DNA of 64,000 bases from CAVOEB01 sp965249645 (GCA_965249645.1 CBDFML010000011.1:310001-374000), one strand, 5' to 3'. Positions 44,964-53,331 are shown, counted from the stretch's first letter. The notes: generated by a model from the letters alone, not told the origin. Program-made: numbers and translations.

Positions 44964-45625
44964 CGGGGTTTTTTCGTATCGTCGGTCACGAGCTGCGGCT
45001 TTCGGTGCGCGGCGGCATCGGCAGCCTGGTGGCGCTGATATTCTTCGTCGTCACGGTGGCGTTGTTTCCTCTCGGCGTGGGACCGGAGCTTGAGGTCCTG
45101 GGACGCATTGCACCGGGCGTCGTCTGGGTCGCCGCCCTGCTTGCCGCGATGCTCTCGATGGAGCGGCTGTTCCAGACCGATTACGAGGACGGCACCCTGG
45201 AGCTGCTGGCGCTCTCGCCCCTGCCTCTCGAGCTCGTGGTGCTCGCCAAGTGCCTGGCCCACTGGCTGTCGACGGCGCTGCCGCTGATTATCGTCTCACC
45301 GGTGCTGAGTCTGCTCGTCAACATGAGCGCTGACGGACTGGTCATGCTGATCCTCGCGATGCTTCTGGGGACGCCCACGCTCAGCCTGATCGGCGGCGTC
45401 GGCGCCGCGCTGACCGTCGGCGCGCGGCGCGGCGGGGTGTTGCTGGCACTGCTTGTCTTGCCGCTCTATATCCCTGTGCTAATTTTCGGGGTTGGCGCCG
45501 TCGAGGGCGCGATCGGCGGCTACGGCAGCGCAGCGCCCCTGATGATCCTTGGCGGGCTGCTTTTGGGCGCTCTCGTGCTGACACCGTTTGCGAGCGCCGC
45601 GGCGCTGCGCCTCGCGCTGGAATAG
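44960..45625 (+). CDS. ccmB: Haem exporter protein CcmB
   Basis: 221 residues with six TM helices. Conserved FQTDYEDGTLELLALSPLPLELVVLAK and GALLVGARRGG-like loop (ALTVGARRGGVLLALLVLPLYIPVLIFG). Permease part of the CcmAB complex. GTG start overlapping the ccmA stop (GTGA). Confidence 0.95.
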   Translation: MTGFFRIVGHELRLSVRGGIGSLVALIFFVVTVALFPLGVGPELEVLGRIAPGVVWVAALLAAMLSMERLFQTDYEDGTLELLALSPLPLELVVLAKCLAHWLSTALPLIIVSPVLSLLVNMSADGLVMLILAMLLGTPTLSLIGGVGAALTVGARRGGVLLALLVLPLYIPVLIFGVGAVEGAIGGYGSAAPLMILGGLLLGALVLTPFASAAALRLALE

Positions 45626-45652
45626 ACCCTACTGGAAGAGACCATAGCGACC

Positions 45653-46396
45653 ATGACCGACCGAGCGACGAAATACCTGCATTGGCTGGCGAATCCCGCG
45701 CGTTTCCTGCGGGTTGCTCGCGCGGTCTATCCCTGGTGCGCCGGGATCGCCGCACTCTCGCTCGCCGCCGGCCTCGTGCTCGGGCTTTACGTCGCGCCTC
45801 CCGATTATCAGATGGGCGACGCCTACCGGATCATCTTCGTCCATGTGCCGGCGGCGTGGATGGCGCTGGTCGCCTACGCTGTGATGGCCGTGGCCTCGGC
45901 CATTGCACTGATCTGGAGACACCCGCTGGCCGATCTCGTCGCCAAGGGCAGCGCGCCGGTGGGCGCCGGCTTCGCCTTCATCTGCCTGGTCACGGGATCG
46001 CTCTGGGGCAAGCCCATGTGGGGCGCCTGGTGGGTGTGGGACGCACGCCTGACTTCGGTGCTGATCCTGTTCTTCCTCTACCTCGCCCATATCGCACTGA
46101 CCAACGCGTTCGACGATCCCCAGCGGGGCGCAAAGGCGGGCGCCATCCTGGCGCTGGTCGGCGCGGTCAACCTGCCGATCATCAAGTTTTCGGTCGACTG
46201 GTGGAACACGCTTCACCAGCCCTCCTCGATCACCAAGCTCGACGCGCCCTCGGTCGATCCCTCGATGCTGCCCGCCCTGCTGCTCATGGCGCTGGGCTTT
46301 ACCGCGTTCTACCTGAGCGTGCTCATCCTGCGCGTGCGTGCCGAGATCATCGCGCGCAAGATCCGGAGTTTGCGCATGATGCAGGTGGCACGCTAG
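45653..46396 (+). CDS. ccmC: Haem exporter protein CcmC
   Basis: 247 residues with six TM helices. The tryptophan-rich periplasmic haem-handling motif is WGAWWVWDARLTSVLILFF, flanked by haem-ligand histidines in IIFVHVPAAWMAL and TLHQPSSI. It loads haem on CcmE. Normally ccmD follows at once; here ccmD lies 4.3 kb away beyond an inserted block. Confidence 0.96.
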   Translation: MTDRATKYLHWLANPARFLRVARAVYPWCAGIAALSLAAGLVLGLYVAPPDYQMGDAYRIIFVHVPAAWMALVAYAVMAVASAIALIWRHPLADLVAKGSAPVGAGFAFICLVTGSLWGKPMWGAWWVWDARLTSVLILFFLYLAHIALTNAFDDPQRGAKAGAILALVGAVNLPIIKFSVDWWNTLHQPSSITKLDAPSVDPSMLPALLLMALGFTAFYLSVLILRVRAEIIARKIRSLRMMQVAR

Positions 46397-46415
46397 CGGC
46401 GGGCGGGCGCAAGCG

Positions 46416-46745
46416 TTAGGTGGTGCGCGCGCCGTACAGGATGATTGCGGCGCCAATCAGGCAGAGGGCGGCACCCGCGGCATCGAGCCGTCCGGGCCGC
46501 ATCCCCTCGACGGCCCACATCCAGCCGAGCGAGGCGACGATGTAGACCCCGCCGTAAGCGGCGTAGGCGCGACCCGCGAAGTCGGAATCGATGCGTGTGA
46601 GCAGCCAGGCGAAGAGGACGAGGCTGAGCATACCCGGGACCAGCCAGAGCGGCGATTTATCGAGGCGAAGCCAGGCCCAGAAGGCGAAGCAACCGCCGAT
46701 CTCGGCAAGCGCGGCACCCACATAGACGAGGGCCGAGAGGATCAT
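46416..46745 (-). CDS. YnfA-family small membrane protein (UPF0060)
   Basis: 109 residues with four TM helices. AEIGGCFAFWAWLRLDKSPLW and YAAYGGVYIVASLGWMWAVEG are the family signatures; relatives resemble SMR drug exporters. It starts 7 bases after the merR stop, so it is cotranscribed with merR. Such genes are often carried next to metal-resistance loci. Confidence 0.88.
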   Translation of the reverse strand: MILSALVYVGAALAEIGGCFAFWAWLRLDKSPLWLVPGMLSLVLFAWLLTRIDSDFAGRAYAAYGGVYIVASLGWMWAVEGMRPGRLDAAGAALCLIGAAIILYGARTT

Positions 46746-46752
46746 CCGCCGG

Positions 46753-47187
46753 TCACCGCTTGGCCGGGTCGGAGCCGCTGTAAAGCGCCTCGACAATGGG
46801 ACAATCCGGCGTCCTCTCCCCTGCGCAGGCTTTGGCCATATCGTTCAGTACACGCTCGATTTTGCGTAGATCGGTAAGCTTGCGCCGGACATCTTCGAGA
46901 TGATCGAGGGTAACGCCCTTGACCTCGGCGCAGGTAAGATCGCCGCCGTCGACGAGCGCCAGAAGCTCACGGATCTGGCCGATGGAAAAGCCGAGTTCGC
47001 GGCTGCGGCGGATGAAGCCGAGACGCTTGAGTAGATTGCCGTCGTAGATCCGATGGCCGCCGGCGCTGCGCGCGGGCTCCGGCATCAGCGCGACGCGCTC
47101 GTAGTAGCGGATCGTCTCGATGTTGCAGCCGGTGCGTTTCGAGAGTTGCCCGATCGTGAAGGACGGATCGGCATCCGGTCGAGCCAC
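46753..47187 (-). CDS. merR: Mercury-responsive MerR regulator
   Basis: 144 residues, the length of Tn501 MerR. HTH: FTIGQLSKRTGCNIETIRYYERVALM. The three Hg(II) ligands are C86, C121 and C130, spaced 35 and 9 apart exactly as C82/C117/C126 of the Tn501 protein (LTCAEVKG, AKACAGERTPDCPIVEAL). GTG start after AAGGA. Divergent from merT; the operator lies between them. It should repress without and activate with mercury. Confidence 0.95.
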   Translation of the reverse strand: MARPDADPSFTIGQLSKRTGCNIETIRYYERVALMPEPARSAGGHRIYDGNLLKRLGFIRRSRELGFSIGQIRELLALVDGGDLTCAEVKGVTLDHLEDVRRKLTDLRKIERVLNDMAKACAGERTPDCPIVEALYSGSDPAKR

Positions 47188-47198
47188 GAAAAAAATCC

Positions 47199-47229
47199 TT
47201 GAATCTGTAGTTGCTACGGGTTGTAGGGT
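47199..47229 (+). promoter_or_regulatory. MerR-type promoter/operator for the mer operon
   Basis: -35 TTGAAT and -10-like TAGGGT are separated by 19 bases, the overlong spacer that MerR activators correct by DNA distortion. The spacer holds the imperfect dyad CTGTAG-TTG-CTACGG. It ends 6 bases before the merT start, so the mRNA leader would be very short unless the start is further in. Position and geometry fit MerR control; the elements are inferred. Confidence 0.7.
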
Positions 47230-47235
47230 AGGGCC

Positions 47236-47640
47236 ATGAACTGCCTTGCGCAACGCTTGATCGACCCGGCGGCGCCCGCCGGCGCGAAGGAGGGCGGCAC
47301 GAGCTGGTTTGCCGCTGCCGGCGGATTGCTCGGCGGGCTCGGCGCGGCGAGCTGCTGCCTGATCCCCTTCGCGCTGTTTTCCGTCGGCGCGGGCGGGGCG
47401 TGGATCGGACGGCTCGGCGCGCTCTCGCCCTATCAGCCCTATTTCGCTGGATTCGCGGTGGCCTGCCTCGGCGCCGGTTTCTATTTCGTCTACCGCAAGC
47501 CGAAGGCGGTCGAAGGTGCCCTGGATACCGACTGCGCCCGACCGGGCCGGCGCCGCGGCGTCAAGATCACCCTGTGGGCCGCAACGGCCCTCGTTGCGGC
47601 CGCACTTGGCTTCCCGTACGTTTTGCCCCTGCTGGTTTGA
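47236..47640 (+). CDS. merT: Mercuric transport protein MerT
   Basis: 134 residues, three TM helices. The essential vicinal pair C40-C41 is in GAASCCLIPFALFSVGAGGAW. The second cysteine pair of the cytosolic loop in Tn501 MerT is reduced to a single Cys (DTDCARPG). It imports Hg(II) handed over by MerP. It opens the operon and ends 11 bases before merB. Confidence 0.9.
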   Translation: MNCLAQRLIDPAAPAGAKEGGTSWFAAAGGLLGGLGAASCCLIPFALFSVGAGGAWIGRLGALSPYQPYFAGFAVACLGAGFYFVYRKPKAVEGALDTDCARPGRRRGVKITLWAATALVAAALGFPYVLPLLV

Positions 47641-47651
47641 CGGAGGAGAGG

Positions 47652-48446
47652 ATGAGGGATGCGAAATTCCCGACAGCTGATTCGGAAACCTGGGGCTGGT
47701 TGCGTCCCGGCGTCGCTTATCCAGACTGGAGCGCGGCATCCTCATCTGCTGCGCGCGCAGCGCTCGGCGCCATCGTCGCCGCGACCGGCGAGGTCGAGGG
47801 CTGGTGCGGTTGCGGCGAAAGCGCGGACCGGGTGCGCCGCGCGATCCTGACGGGCTACGCCGAGCTGGGCCGTGCCCCGTCCTTATCGGAATTGCGGCGG
47901 CAAACCGGCTTGTCTTGCGATGCGCTCGGTTCGGCGCTCGATGAACTGGGGGCGAGCGACATGATCGTGCGCGACGGCGCGAGCGGCGGCGTCACGGGGG
48001 CCTATCCCTTTACGGATAGCGAGACCGGTCACCGGGTGCTGTTCGACGGGCGGTGTGTGAATGCCATGTGCGCCGTCGATGCGCTGGGCGCGGCCTCGAT
48101 GCTCGACCGCGACATCACCGTGGAAGCCGTCTGCGCCCGTTGCAGTCGTGAAATTCGAATCGAGACTGCGGCGCGGGGCCGGCGTATCGGCGATGTCAGG
48201 CCAGACGGTGCTTGCGTGTTCGCGGGTGCGTGTTGTGACGGCGCGGCGGCGACCTCGCTGTGCCCGACAATCGTGTTTTTCTGCTCGGCGGAACACCGGA
48301 CCGCGTGGCGTGCGTGCGGTGACGCGGGCGAGGGGGTCGTTCTTTCTCTGAACGAAGTCCTGGAAACCGGGTGTGCCCTGTTTTCGCCGTTGCTCCTCGA
48401 TGCGCGACCCGAACCCCGACAGACAACAAGGAAGGACACGTCATGA
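47652..48446 (+). CDS. merB: Alkylmercury lyase-like protein (MerB family)
   Basis: 264 residues, about 50 longer than classical MerB. HTH-like N-terminal half (PSLSELRRQTGLSCDALGSALDELGA), then the catalytic region: C140 and D143 in NAMCAVDALGAASML match Cys96/Asp99 of R831b MerB, and C211 in IVFFCSAEHRTAW matches Cys159. It also has CxxC pairs (AVCARCSREI, WCGCG). It should cleave carbon-mercury bonds. GGAGGAG precedes the ATG. Its stop overlaps the merP start. Confidence 0.85.
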   Translation: MRDAKFPTADSETWGWLRPGVAYPDWSAASSSAARAALGAIVAATGEVEGWCGCGESADRVRRAILTGYAELGRAPSLSELRRQTGLSCDALGSALDELGASDMIVRDGASGGVTGAYPFTDSETGHRVLFDGRCVNAMCAVDALGAASMLDRDITVEAVCARCSREIRIETAARGRRIGDVRPDGACVFAGACCDGAAATSLCPTIVFFCSAEHRTAWRACGDAGEGVVLSLNEVLETGCALFSPLLLDARPEPRQTTRKDTS

Positions 48447-48778
48447 CACGTTCTGCAAATCGGATTTTGCCCGTGCTGATCCTCATCGGTGCATTGCTGT
48501 CCGCTCCTGCGGTCTTCGGAGGCGAGGGCGCGACAGGGTCCGCTCCGGCGCTCCAGACGGTTACTCTCGCCGTCGACGGGATGGTGTGTTCCGCCTGCCC
48601 CTATATCGTCCGCAAGTCCCTTCTGGATCTGCCGGGTGTCCGCGCGGCGGAAGTTTCGGGCGAGTCCGGCAGGGCTGTCGTGACGATGGACCCGGCGGTC
48701 ATAGACCCCGAGCTTCTCGTGACGGCGACGTCGGACATCGGTTTACCCTCGCGTATCGTCGAAACGACCACACCGTGA
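48443..48778 (+). CDS. merP: Periplasmic mercury-binding protein MerP
   Basis: 111 residues: signal peptide (ILPVLILIGALLSAPAVFG) and an HMA domain with metal-binding C49 and C52 in VDGMVCSACPYIVRKSLL. It captures Hg(II) for MerT. Unusually it follows merB rather than merT. ATGA overlap upstream and GTGA overlap downstream tie it into the operon. Confidence 0.88.
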   Translation: MTRSANRILPVLILIGALLSAPAVFGGEGATGSAPALQTVTLAVDGMVCSACPYIVRKSLLDLPGVRAAEVSGESGRAVVTMDPAVIDPELLVTATSDIGLPSRIVETTTP

Positions 48779-49002
48779 GCGGTGGCCCGGCGCCCGCTAC
48801 GCCCGAAACCGTCTCGATCCTGACCTGCCCCGAGTGCGGCCTTGCGCGGCCCGAGACCATGCCCACGGACGCCTGTCAGTTCTTCTACGACTGCACGGGC
48901 TGCGGCGCGGTGCTCAAGCCCCTGCCCGGCGATTGCTGCGTGTTCTGCTCTTACGGCAGCGTGCCCTGCCCGCCGGTGCAGATCGTGCGGGCGCATGCTT
49001 GA
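48775..49002 (+). CDS. GDCCVxC-domain small protein
   Basis: 75 residues with two cysteine clusters: LTCPECGLARPE and FYDCTGCGAVLKPLPGDCCVFCSYGSVPCPP. The GDCCVxC motif names a family often found beside mercury genes, in which one Cys can be selenocysteine; here all are encoded by TGC/TGT. Likely soluble metal-binding protein; mechanism not known. GTG start overlapping the merP stop. Confidence 0.85.
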   Translation: MSGGPAPATPETVSILTCPECGLARPETMPTDACQFFYDCTGCGAVLKPLPGDCCVFCSYGSVPCPPVQIVRAHA

Positions 49003-49058
49003 CCGGCAGGGCGGATTCTCCCACTGTGGCGCCGCGCTGGAACTCCGGGAGAGACATC

Positions 49059-49481
49059 ATGGCCAACGTCATCGACAAGAAATCGATTTCCGCCGCGCTC
49101 GCACAGGCGATGGTCGAGGCCGCTGCCAAGGAGGCCGAGGCGATCGGCGTGCCTATGGCGATCTCGGTGTGCGACGAGGCGGGCCATCCCAAGGCCTTCC
49201 TGCGCATGGACGGAGCCGCGCTGCTCGTGGTGGGCGTGGCGATCAAGAAAGCGCGCACGGCTTGCGCCGGCGAGGAGCCGACGGATTTTTGGGCCGCCTA
49301 TATCGAGGAGCACGAGCCCGAGCTTGCCGTCTCGATCGCCCATGTCGAGGACATGATGATCATCGGCGGCGGCTTCCCGATCATGGTCGACAGCCAGATG
49401 GTGGGCGCCATCGGGGTCTCGGGCGGCGCCGTGCCCGAGGATATCCAGTGCGCCAAGGCAGCGCTGGCGCTGGTCGATTAG
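49059..49481 (+). CDS. HbpS/GlcG-like haem-binding family protein
   Basis: 140 residues. Family features: AISVCDEAGHPKAFLRMDGA, IKKARTACAG, and the C-terminal GGGFPIMVDSQMVGAIGVSGGAVPEDIQCAKAAL. Relatives bind haem or small molecules; the function here is unknown. CGGGAGAG precedes the ATG. It lies 56 bases after the mer genes and may belong to the same transcript. Confidence 0.85.
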   Translation: MANVIDKKSISAALAQAMVEAAAKEAEAIGVPMAISVCDEAGHPKAFLRMDGAALLVVGVAIKKARTACAGEEPTDFWAAYIEEHEPELAVSIAHVEDMMIIGGGFPIMVDSQMVGAIGVSGGAVPEDIQCAKAALALVD

Positions 49482-49489
49482 CCGAGGCC

Positions 49490-49993
49490 ATGGCGGGCAT
49501 CCGGATCGGGCCCCTGGCGTGTGCCGTGCTGCTGTGCGCCGCCCTGCTGGCGCCGATCGCGGCCGAGGCGGATGAGACCAAGAGCGCGGTGGTCCGCGAA
49601 ATTATAGCCGTCACAAAAACGGACGCGTCGCTTAAGGCGATGTCGGATGCGGTGATAGCCGAGACCCGGCGGGGTTTGTCGCTCAATTTTCCGGATACCG
49701 ATCCCCGCGCATTCGATATCATGCTCGAAGTTATGGACGAGGCGCTGGCGCCGCTCTATGACGAGTCGGTGGAGCGCTCGGCCGCGGCGATGGAGCAAAA
49801 TTTCAGCCTTGCCGAGTTAGAGGAGCTGCTCGCTTTCTACCAATCGTCGGCGGGGCAAAAATCCATCGAACTGATGCCCGCACTGGCTGCGGAAAGCGTT
49901 GTCTGGGGCCAGGCTCGCGCGATGGAGTTGTTGAGCGCCGCCAAGCCCGAGATCATGCGCCGGCTGGAAGCCGAGGGCTTCGAGGTACGCTAG
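49490..49993 (+). CDS. DUF2059-family exported protein
   Basis: 167 residues with a signal peptide (PLACAVLLCAALLAPIAAEA). The mature part is helical, with the DUF2059 core NFSLAELEELLAFYQSSAGQKSIELMPAL. Function unknown. It starts 8 bases after the HbpS-like gene and is followed without a gap by a second, truncated paralogue. Confidence 0.8.
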   Translation: MAGIRIGPLACAVLLCAALLAPIAAEADETKSAVVREIIAVTKTDASLKAMSDAVIAETRRGLSLNFPDTDPRAFDIMLEVMDEALAPLYDESVERSAAAMEQNFSLAELEELLAFYQSSAGQKSIELMPALAAESVVWGQARAMELLSAAKPEIMRRLEAEGFEVR

Positions 49994-50039
49994 AGCGGCG
50001 CAGGACGCGGCGGCGCTGTCGCGCGAACTGGTCCGGATC

Positions 50040-50435
50040 ATGGGCATGTCAATGACCGTCGAAAGCATCGAGGTGACGGTCTCGGACCAGTTGACCGGCC
50101 CGGTCGACCCCGCGCTGCCCGACACCGATACGCGGGCGACGGAGATCGGACGCGGGATGTTCGCCGACGAACTCATGCCCGTGTTCGACGCCATGGCGGG
50201 GGGCGTGGAAGCTGTGCTCATGGCCCGGTTTACGGTGGCGGAGCTGGGCGAGCTGCTGGCCTTCTATCGCTCGGAGGCGGGGCGCAAGACCATTACCCTG
50301 ATGCCCGATATTCGGATGGCCATCGAAAACGCCTTGCAGACCGGCGTCGGAGCCGCCGCCCAACGGGTGCTGCCCGCGGTGATGGACCGGATGCGTACCG
50401 AAGGTTATCCACTGAGCATCGAGGAAGCGGAGTGA
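50040..50435 (+). CDS. Second DUF2059 protein lacking its signal peptide
   Basis: 131 residues from the first ATG. The core RFTVAELGELLAFYRSEAGRKTITLMPD matches the preceding gene. The frame is open and protein-like upstream to about 49995 (AAQDAAALSRELVRI), resembling a mature N terminus just after a signal-peptide cut, but no start codon or signal precedes it because the first paralogue's stop lies there. A deletion seems to have removed the start and signal. Either a pseudogene or a cytosolic short form. Confidence 0.55.
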   Translation: MGMSMTVESIEVTVSDQLTGPVDPALPDTDTRATEIGRGMFADELMPVFDAMAGGVEAVLMARFTVAELGELLAFYRSEAGRKTITLMPDIRMAIENALQTGVGAAAQRVLPAVMDRMRTEGYPLSIEEAE

Positions 50436-50681
50436 CCCCGATCACGGCTCTGTGCGGGCATTGCGCACATAATCGACAACCGCTCTCACGTTAATCCGCA
50501 TCGCCAAGGGACCGGGGTCGAACGCGGGCGATTCTCGCCGGTGTGCCGGCCGCCGTATGGTACCTTACGCGGCTCGGTCGAACCGGACGATTCGCGGCGG
50601 GGGCTGGACCCGACGCGCCGTGGCGGCTATATCGCTTCTCGGGCCCCGGCGCCCCCGGGCGAATCAAGGCAGAGGCATGGC
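50436..50681. other. Gap between the inserted block and ccmD
   Basis: 246 bases. No convincing gene, repeat or terminator was found. This is the right-hand edge of the block that separates ccmC from ccmD; the junction itself cannot be placed from one sequence. It must hold a promoter if ccmDEFGHI is transcribed apart from the mer genes. Confidence 0.4.
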
Positions 50682-50885
50682 GTGACCTTCTCTGAATTCC
50701 TGGCAATGGGCGGCTATGCCGCATATGTCTGGCCGGCCTTCGGGATCACGGCAGCGGTGATGATCGCCATGCTGTGGGCCAGCCGGCGCGCGTTGAAATC
50801 ACGCGAGGCGGAACTCGACAAGCTCGACCCGCGGCGCGGCAGGGCGGCGGCCAAGCGCGCGGACGAACCGGGGGCCGAGACATGA
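50682..50885 (+). CDS. ccmD: Haem exporter protein CcmD
   Basis: 67 residues, one TM helix: EFLAMGGYAAYVWPAFGITAAVM, then a basic/charged cytosolic tail (ASRRALKSREAELDKL). The GGYAxYVWPAFG motif is diagnostic. GTG start; the stop overlaps the ccmE ATG. It is needed for release of holo-CcmE from the CcmABC complex. Confidence 0.9.
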   Translation: MTFSEFLAMGGYAAYVWPAFGITAAVMIAMLWASRRALKSREAELDKLDPRRGRAAAKRADEPGAET

Positions 50886-51340
50886 AACGCAAGCATCGCC
50901 GGCTGCTCGTCGTGGCCGGCAGCATGGCCGCCCTCGGTCTCGCCGTGGGGCTGATCATCACGGCGTTCGAGGACAATCTGGTGTTCTTCTACAGCCCGAG
51001 CGAGATTGCCGAGAAGGTCAAGGGGCCGGACCAGCGGGTCCGCCTCGGCGGGCTGGTCGAGATGGACAGCGTGACGAAAAGCGACGACGGCCTGACCGTG
51101 ACCTTCCGCATCACCGACATGGCCGAGACCGTTCCGGTCACCTTTACCGGATTGCTGCCCGATCTGTTCCGCGAAGGTCAGGGCGTGGTGTGCGAGGGAA
51201 GTCTGCGCGCCGACGGCGTGTTCGAGGCCGCAACCGTGCTCGCCAAGCATGACGAGAACTATATGCCGAAGGAGGTTGCCGACGCGCTGAAGGAGGCGGG
51301 AATCTGGCAGGGGACCGGCGAGAAAGGCAGCGGCCTGTGA
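50882..51340 (+). CDS. ccmE: Cytochrome c haem chaperone CcmE
   Basis: 152 residues: N-terminal TM anchor (LLVVAGSMAALGLAVGLII) and OB-fold periplasmic domain. The haem-attaching H123 and Tyr127 are in VLAKHDENYMPKEV, the normal HxxxY form. Coupled to ccmD and ccmF by overlaps. Confidence 0.96.
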   Translation: MKRKHRRLLVVAGSMAALGLAVGLIITAFEDNLVFFYSPSEIAEKVKGPDQRVRLGGLVEMDSVTKSDDGLTVTFRITDMAETVPVTFTGLLPDLFREGQGVVCEGSLRADGVFEAATVLAKHDENYMPKEVADALKEAGIWQGTGEKGSGL

Positions 51341-53325
51341 TCGCCGAAATCGGCCATTACGCCTTGATTCTGGCACTGGCACTGGCGTTGGTGCAGGGCA
51401 TCGTGCCGCTGATCGGGGCGAGCCGCGACGACGCGGCCTGGATGGCGCTGGCCCGGCCGGCGGTGGCGGCGCAATTCTTCTTCATTTCGACAGCGTTTGC
51501 CTGCCTGATGTACGCCTTCGTCGTCTCGGATTTCTCCGTCTCGAACGTGGCGAACAATTCCCATTCCTCGAAGCCGTTGCTCTACAAGTATTCCGGCGTG
51601 TGGGGCAACCACGAGGGCTCGCTCGTTCTCTGGGTCTGGATCCTGGCTTTCTATGGCGGGCTGGTCGCACTGTTCGGCGGCAACCTGCCGCCCGCCTTGC
51701 GCGCCCGCGTGCTCTCGATCCAGGGGCTGATCGGGGTCGGCTTCCTGGCCTTTATCCTGATGACCTCGAACCCGTTTCTCCGGCTCGATCCGGCGCCGTT
51801 CGACGGCAACGACCTCAACCCGTTGCTCCAGGACCCGGGCCTCGCCTTTCACCCGCCCCTGCTTTATTTCGGCTATGTCGGGTTTTCCATGGCTTTCGCG
51901 TTCGCCATCGCTGGCCTGATCGAGGGCCGGGTCGACGCCACCTGGGCGCGTTGGGTGCGGCCCTGGACGCTGCTCGCCTGGTCGTCGCTGACGCTGGGCA
52001 TCGCGCTGGGCAGCTGGTGGGCCTATTACGAGTTGGGCTGGGGTGGATTCTGGTTCTGGGACCCGGTGGAAAACGCCTCGTTCATGCCCTGGCTCGCGGG
52101 CACGGCGCTGCTCCATTCGGCGATCGTGTGCGAAAAGCGCGGCGCGCTGAAGAGCTGGACGGTGCTGCTCGCGATCATCGCCTTCTCGCTCTCGCTGCTG
52201 GGCACCTTCCTGGTCCGCTCGGGCGTGCTCACCTCGGTCCATGCCTTTGCCACCGACCCGGAGCGCGGCGTGTTCATCCTGGGCTTTCTGATTCTCGTGG
52301 TGGGCGGTTCTCTCACGCTTTACGGGGTTCGCGCGCTCAACCTGCGCAGCGGCGGTCTGTTCGCGCCGATCTCGCGCGAAGGCGGCCTGCTGCTGAACAA
52401 CCTGTTGCTGTCCACGGCCTGCGTGACCGTGCTGCTAGGCACGCTCTATCCCGTCTTTCTCGACGTGCTCGGCGGCAGCAAGGTCTCGGTCGGCCCGCCC
52501 TATTTCGAAATGACCTTCATCCCGCTGGCGTTGCCGCTGCTCATCGTGACCGGCATCGGGCCGTTGCTCGCCTGGAAGCGCGCCGATCTTGCGGGCGCGC
52601 TATACCGGCTCAAATTCGCCGCCCTGGGGGCACTCGCGGTGTTCGTCGTGGTGCTCGCGGTGCATTCGTTCGCCGACGTCATGGCGGCGCTGGGGCTGGG
52701 CGCGGCCGCCTGGCTGTTCGCGGGGGTGATTACGGAGATCGCCGAGCGGCTAAAACTGTTCCGCGTGAGCTTGCGCGAGAGCGTGGCAGGCGCCATCGGC
52801 CTGCCGCGCCAGGCCTGGGGCATGAGCCTCGCCCATGCCGGGGTTGCCGTGGTGGTGACCGGCATCGTCGCGACCTCGACCTGGCGCACGGAAGGCATCC
52901 AGAACATGCGCCCCGGCGAGAGCGTTGCGCTGGCGGGCTACGAGTTCACGCTCAACGAGGTTAGTTTCGTCGAGGGCCCGAACTACATGGCCCAGCGCGC
53001 CGAGTTCGCTGTCACGACGGACGGGCGCGCGGTGACACTGCTCTACCCCGAGAAGCGGCGCTACCAGGTGACCGGGCAGGACACCACGGAGGCCGGGATC
53101 CACACCACGATCCTCGCCGATCTCTACACCGTGATCGGCGAGCCCGACGGCACGGGCGGCTATGCCACCCGGATCTACCACAACCCGTTGGTGCCGTGGA
53201 TCTGGCTGGGTATCCTGATCATGGTGACCGGCGGTGCGGTTTCGCTGACCGACCGGCGCCACCGGGTGGGTGCGCCGCGCCGCGCACGCCGTCCCCGATC
53301 CGCCGTCCGGCCGCAGGAGGGCTGA
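51337..53325 (+). CDS. ccmF: Haem lyase subunit CcmF
   Basis: 662 residues, about 15 TM helices. WWD haem-handling motif: GWGGFWFWDPVENASFMPWL. Also HSSKPLLYKYSGVWGNHEGS and the conserved His regions. It joins haem from CcmE to apocytochrome. GTG start overlapping the ccmE stop. The last ~20 residues are Arg-rich. Confidence 0.96.
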   Translation: MIAEIGHYALILALALALVQGIVPLIGASRDDAAWMALARPAVAAQFFFISTAFACLMYAFVVSDFSVSNVANNSHSSKPLLYKYSGVWGNHEGSLVLWVWILAFYGGLVALFGGNLPPALRARVLSIQGLIGVGFLAFILMTSNPFLRLDPAPFDGNDLNPLLQDPGLAFHPPLLYFGYVGFSMAFAFAIAGLIEGRVDATWARWVRPWTLLAWSSLTLGIALGSWWAYYELGWGGFWFWDPVENASFMPWLAGTALLHSAIVCEKRGALKSWTVLLAIIAFSLSLLGTFLVRSGVLTSVHAFATDPERGVFILGFLILVVGGSLTLYGVRALNLRSGGLFAPISREGGLLLNNLLLSTACVTVLLGTLYPVFLDVLGGSKVSVGPPYFEMTFIPLALPLLIVTGIGPLLAWKRADLAGALYRLKFAALGALAVFVVVLAVHSFADVMAALGLGAAAWLFAGVITEIAERLKLFRVSLRESVAGAIGLPRQAWGMSLAHAGVAVVVTGIVATSTWRTEGIQNMRPGESVALAGYEFTLNEVSFVEGPNYMAQRAEFAVTTDGRAVTLLYPEKRRYQVTGQDTTEAGIHTTILADLYTVIGEPDGTGGYATRIYHNPLVPWIWLGILIMVTGGAVSLTDRRHRVGAPRRARRPRSAVRPQEG

Positions 53326-53331
53326 GCGGCG

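Noticed and set aside
48775..49002. Selenoprotein version of the GDCCVxC protein
   Set aside because: All cysteine positions are TGC or TGT; there is no in-frame TGA and no SECIS-like need.
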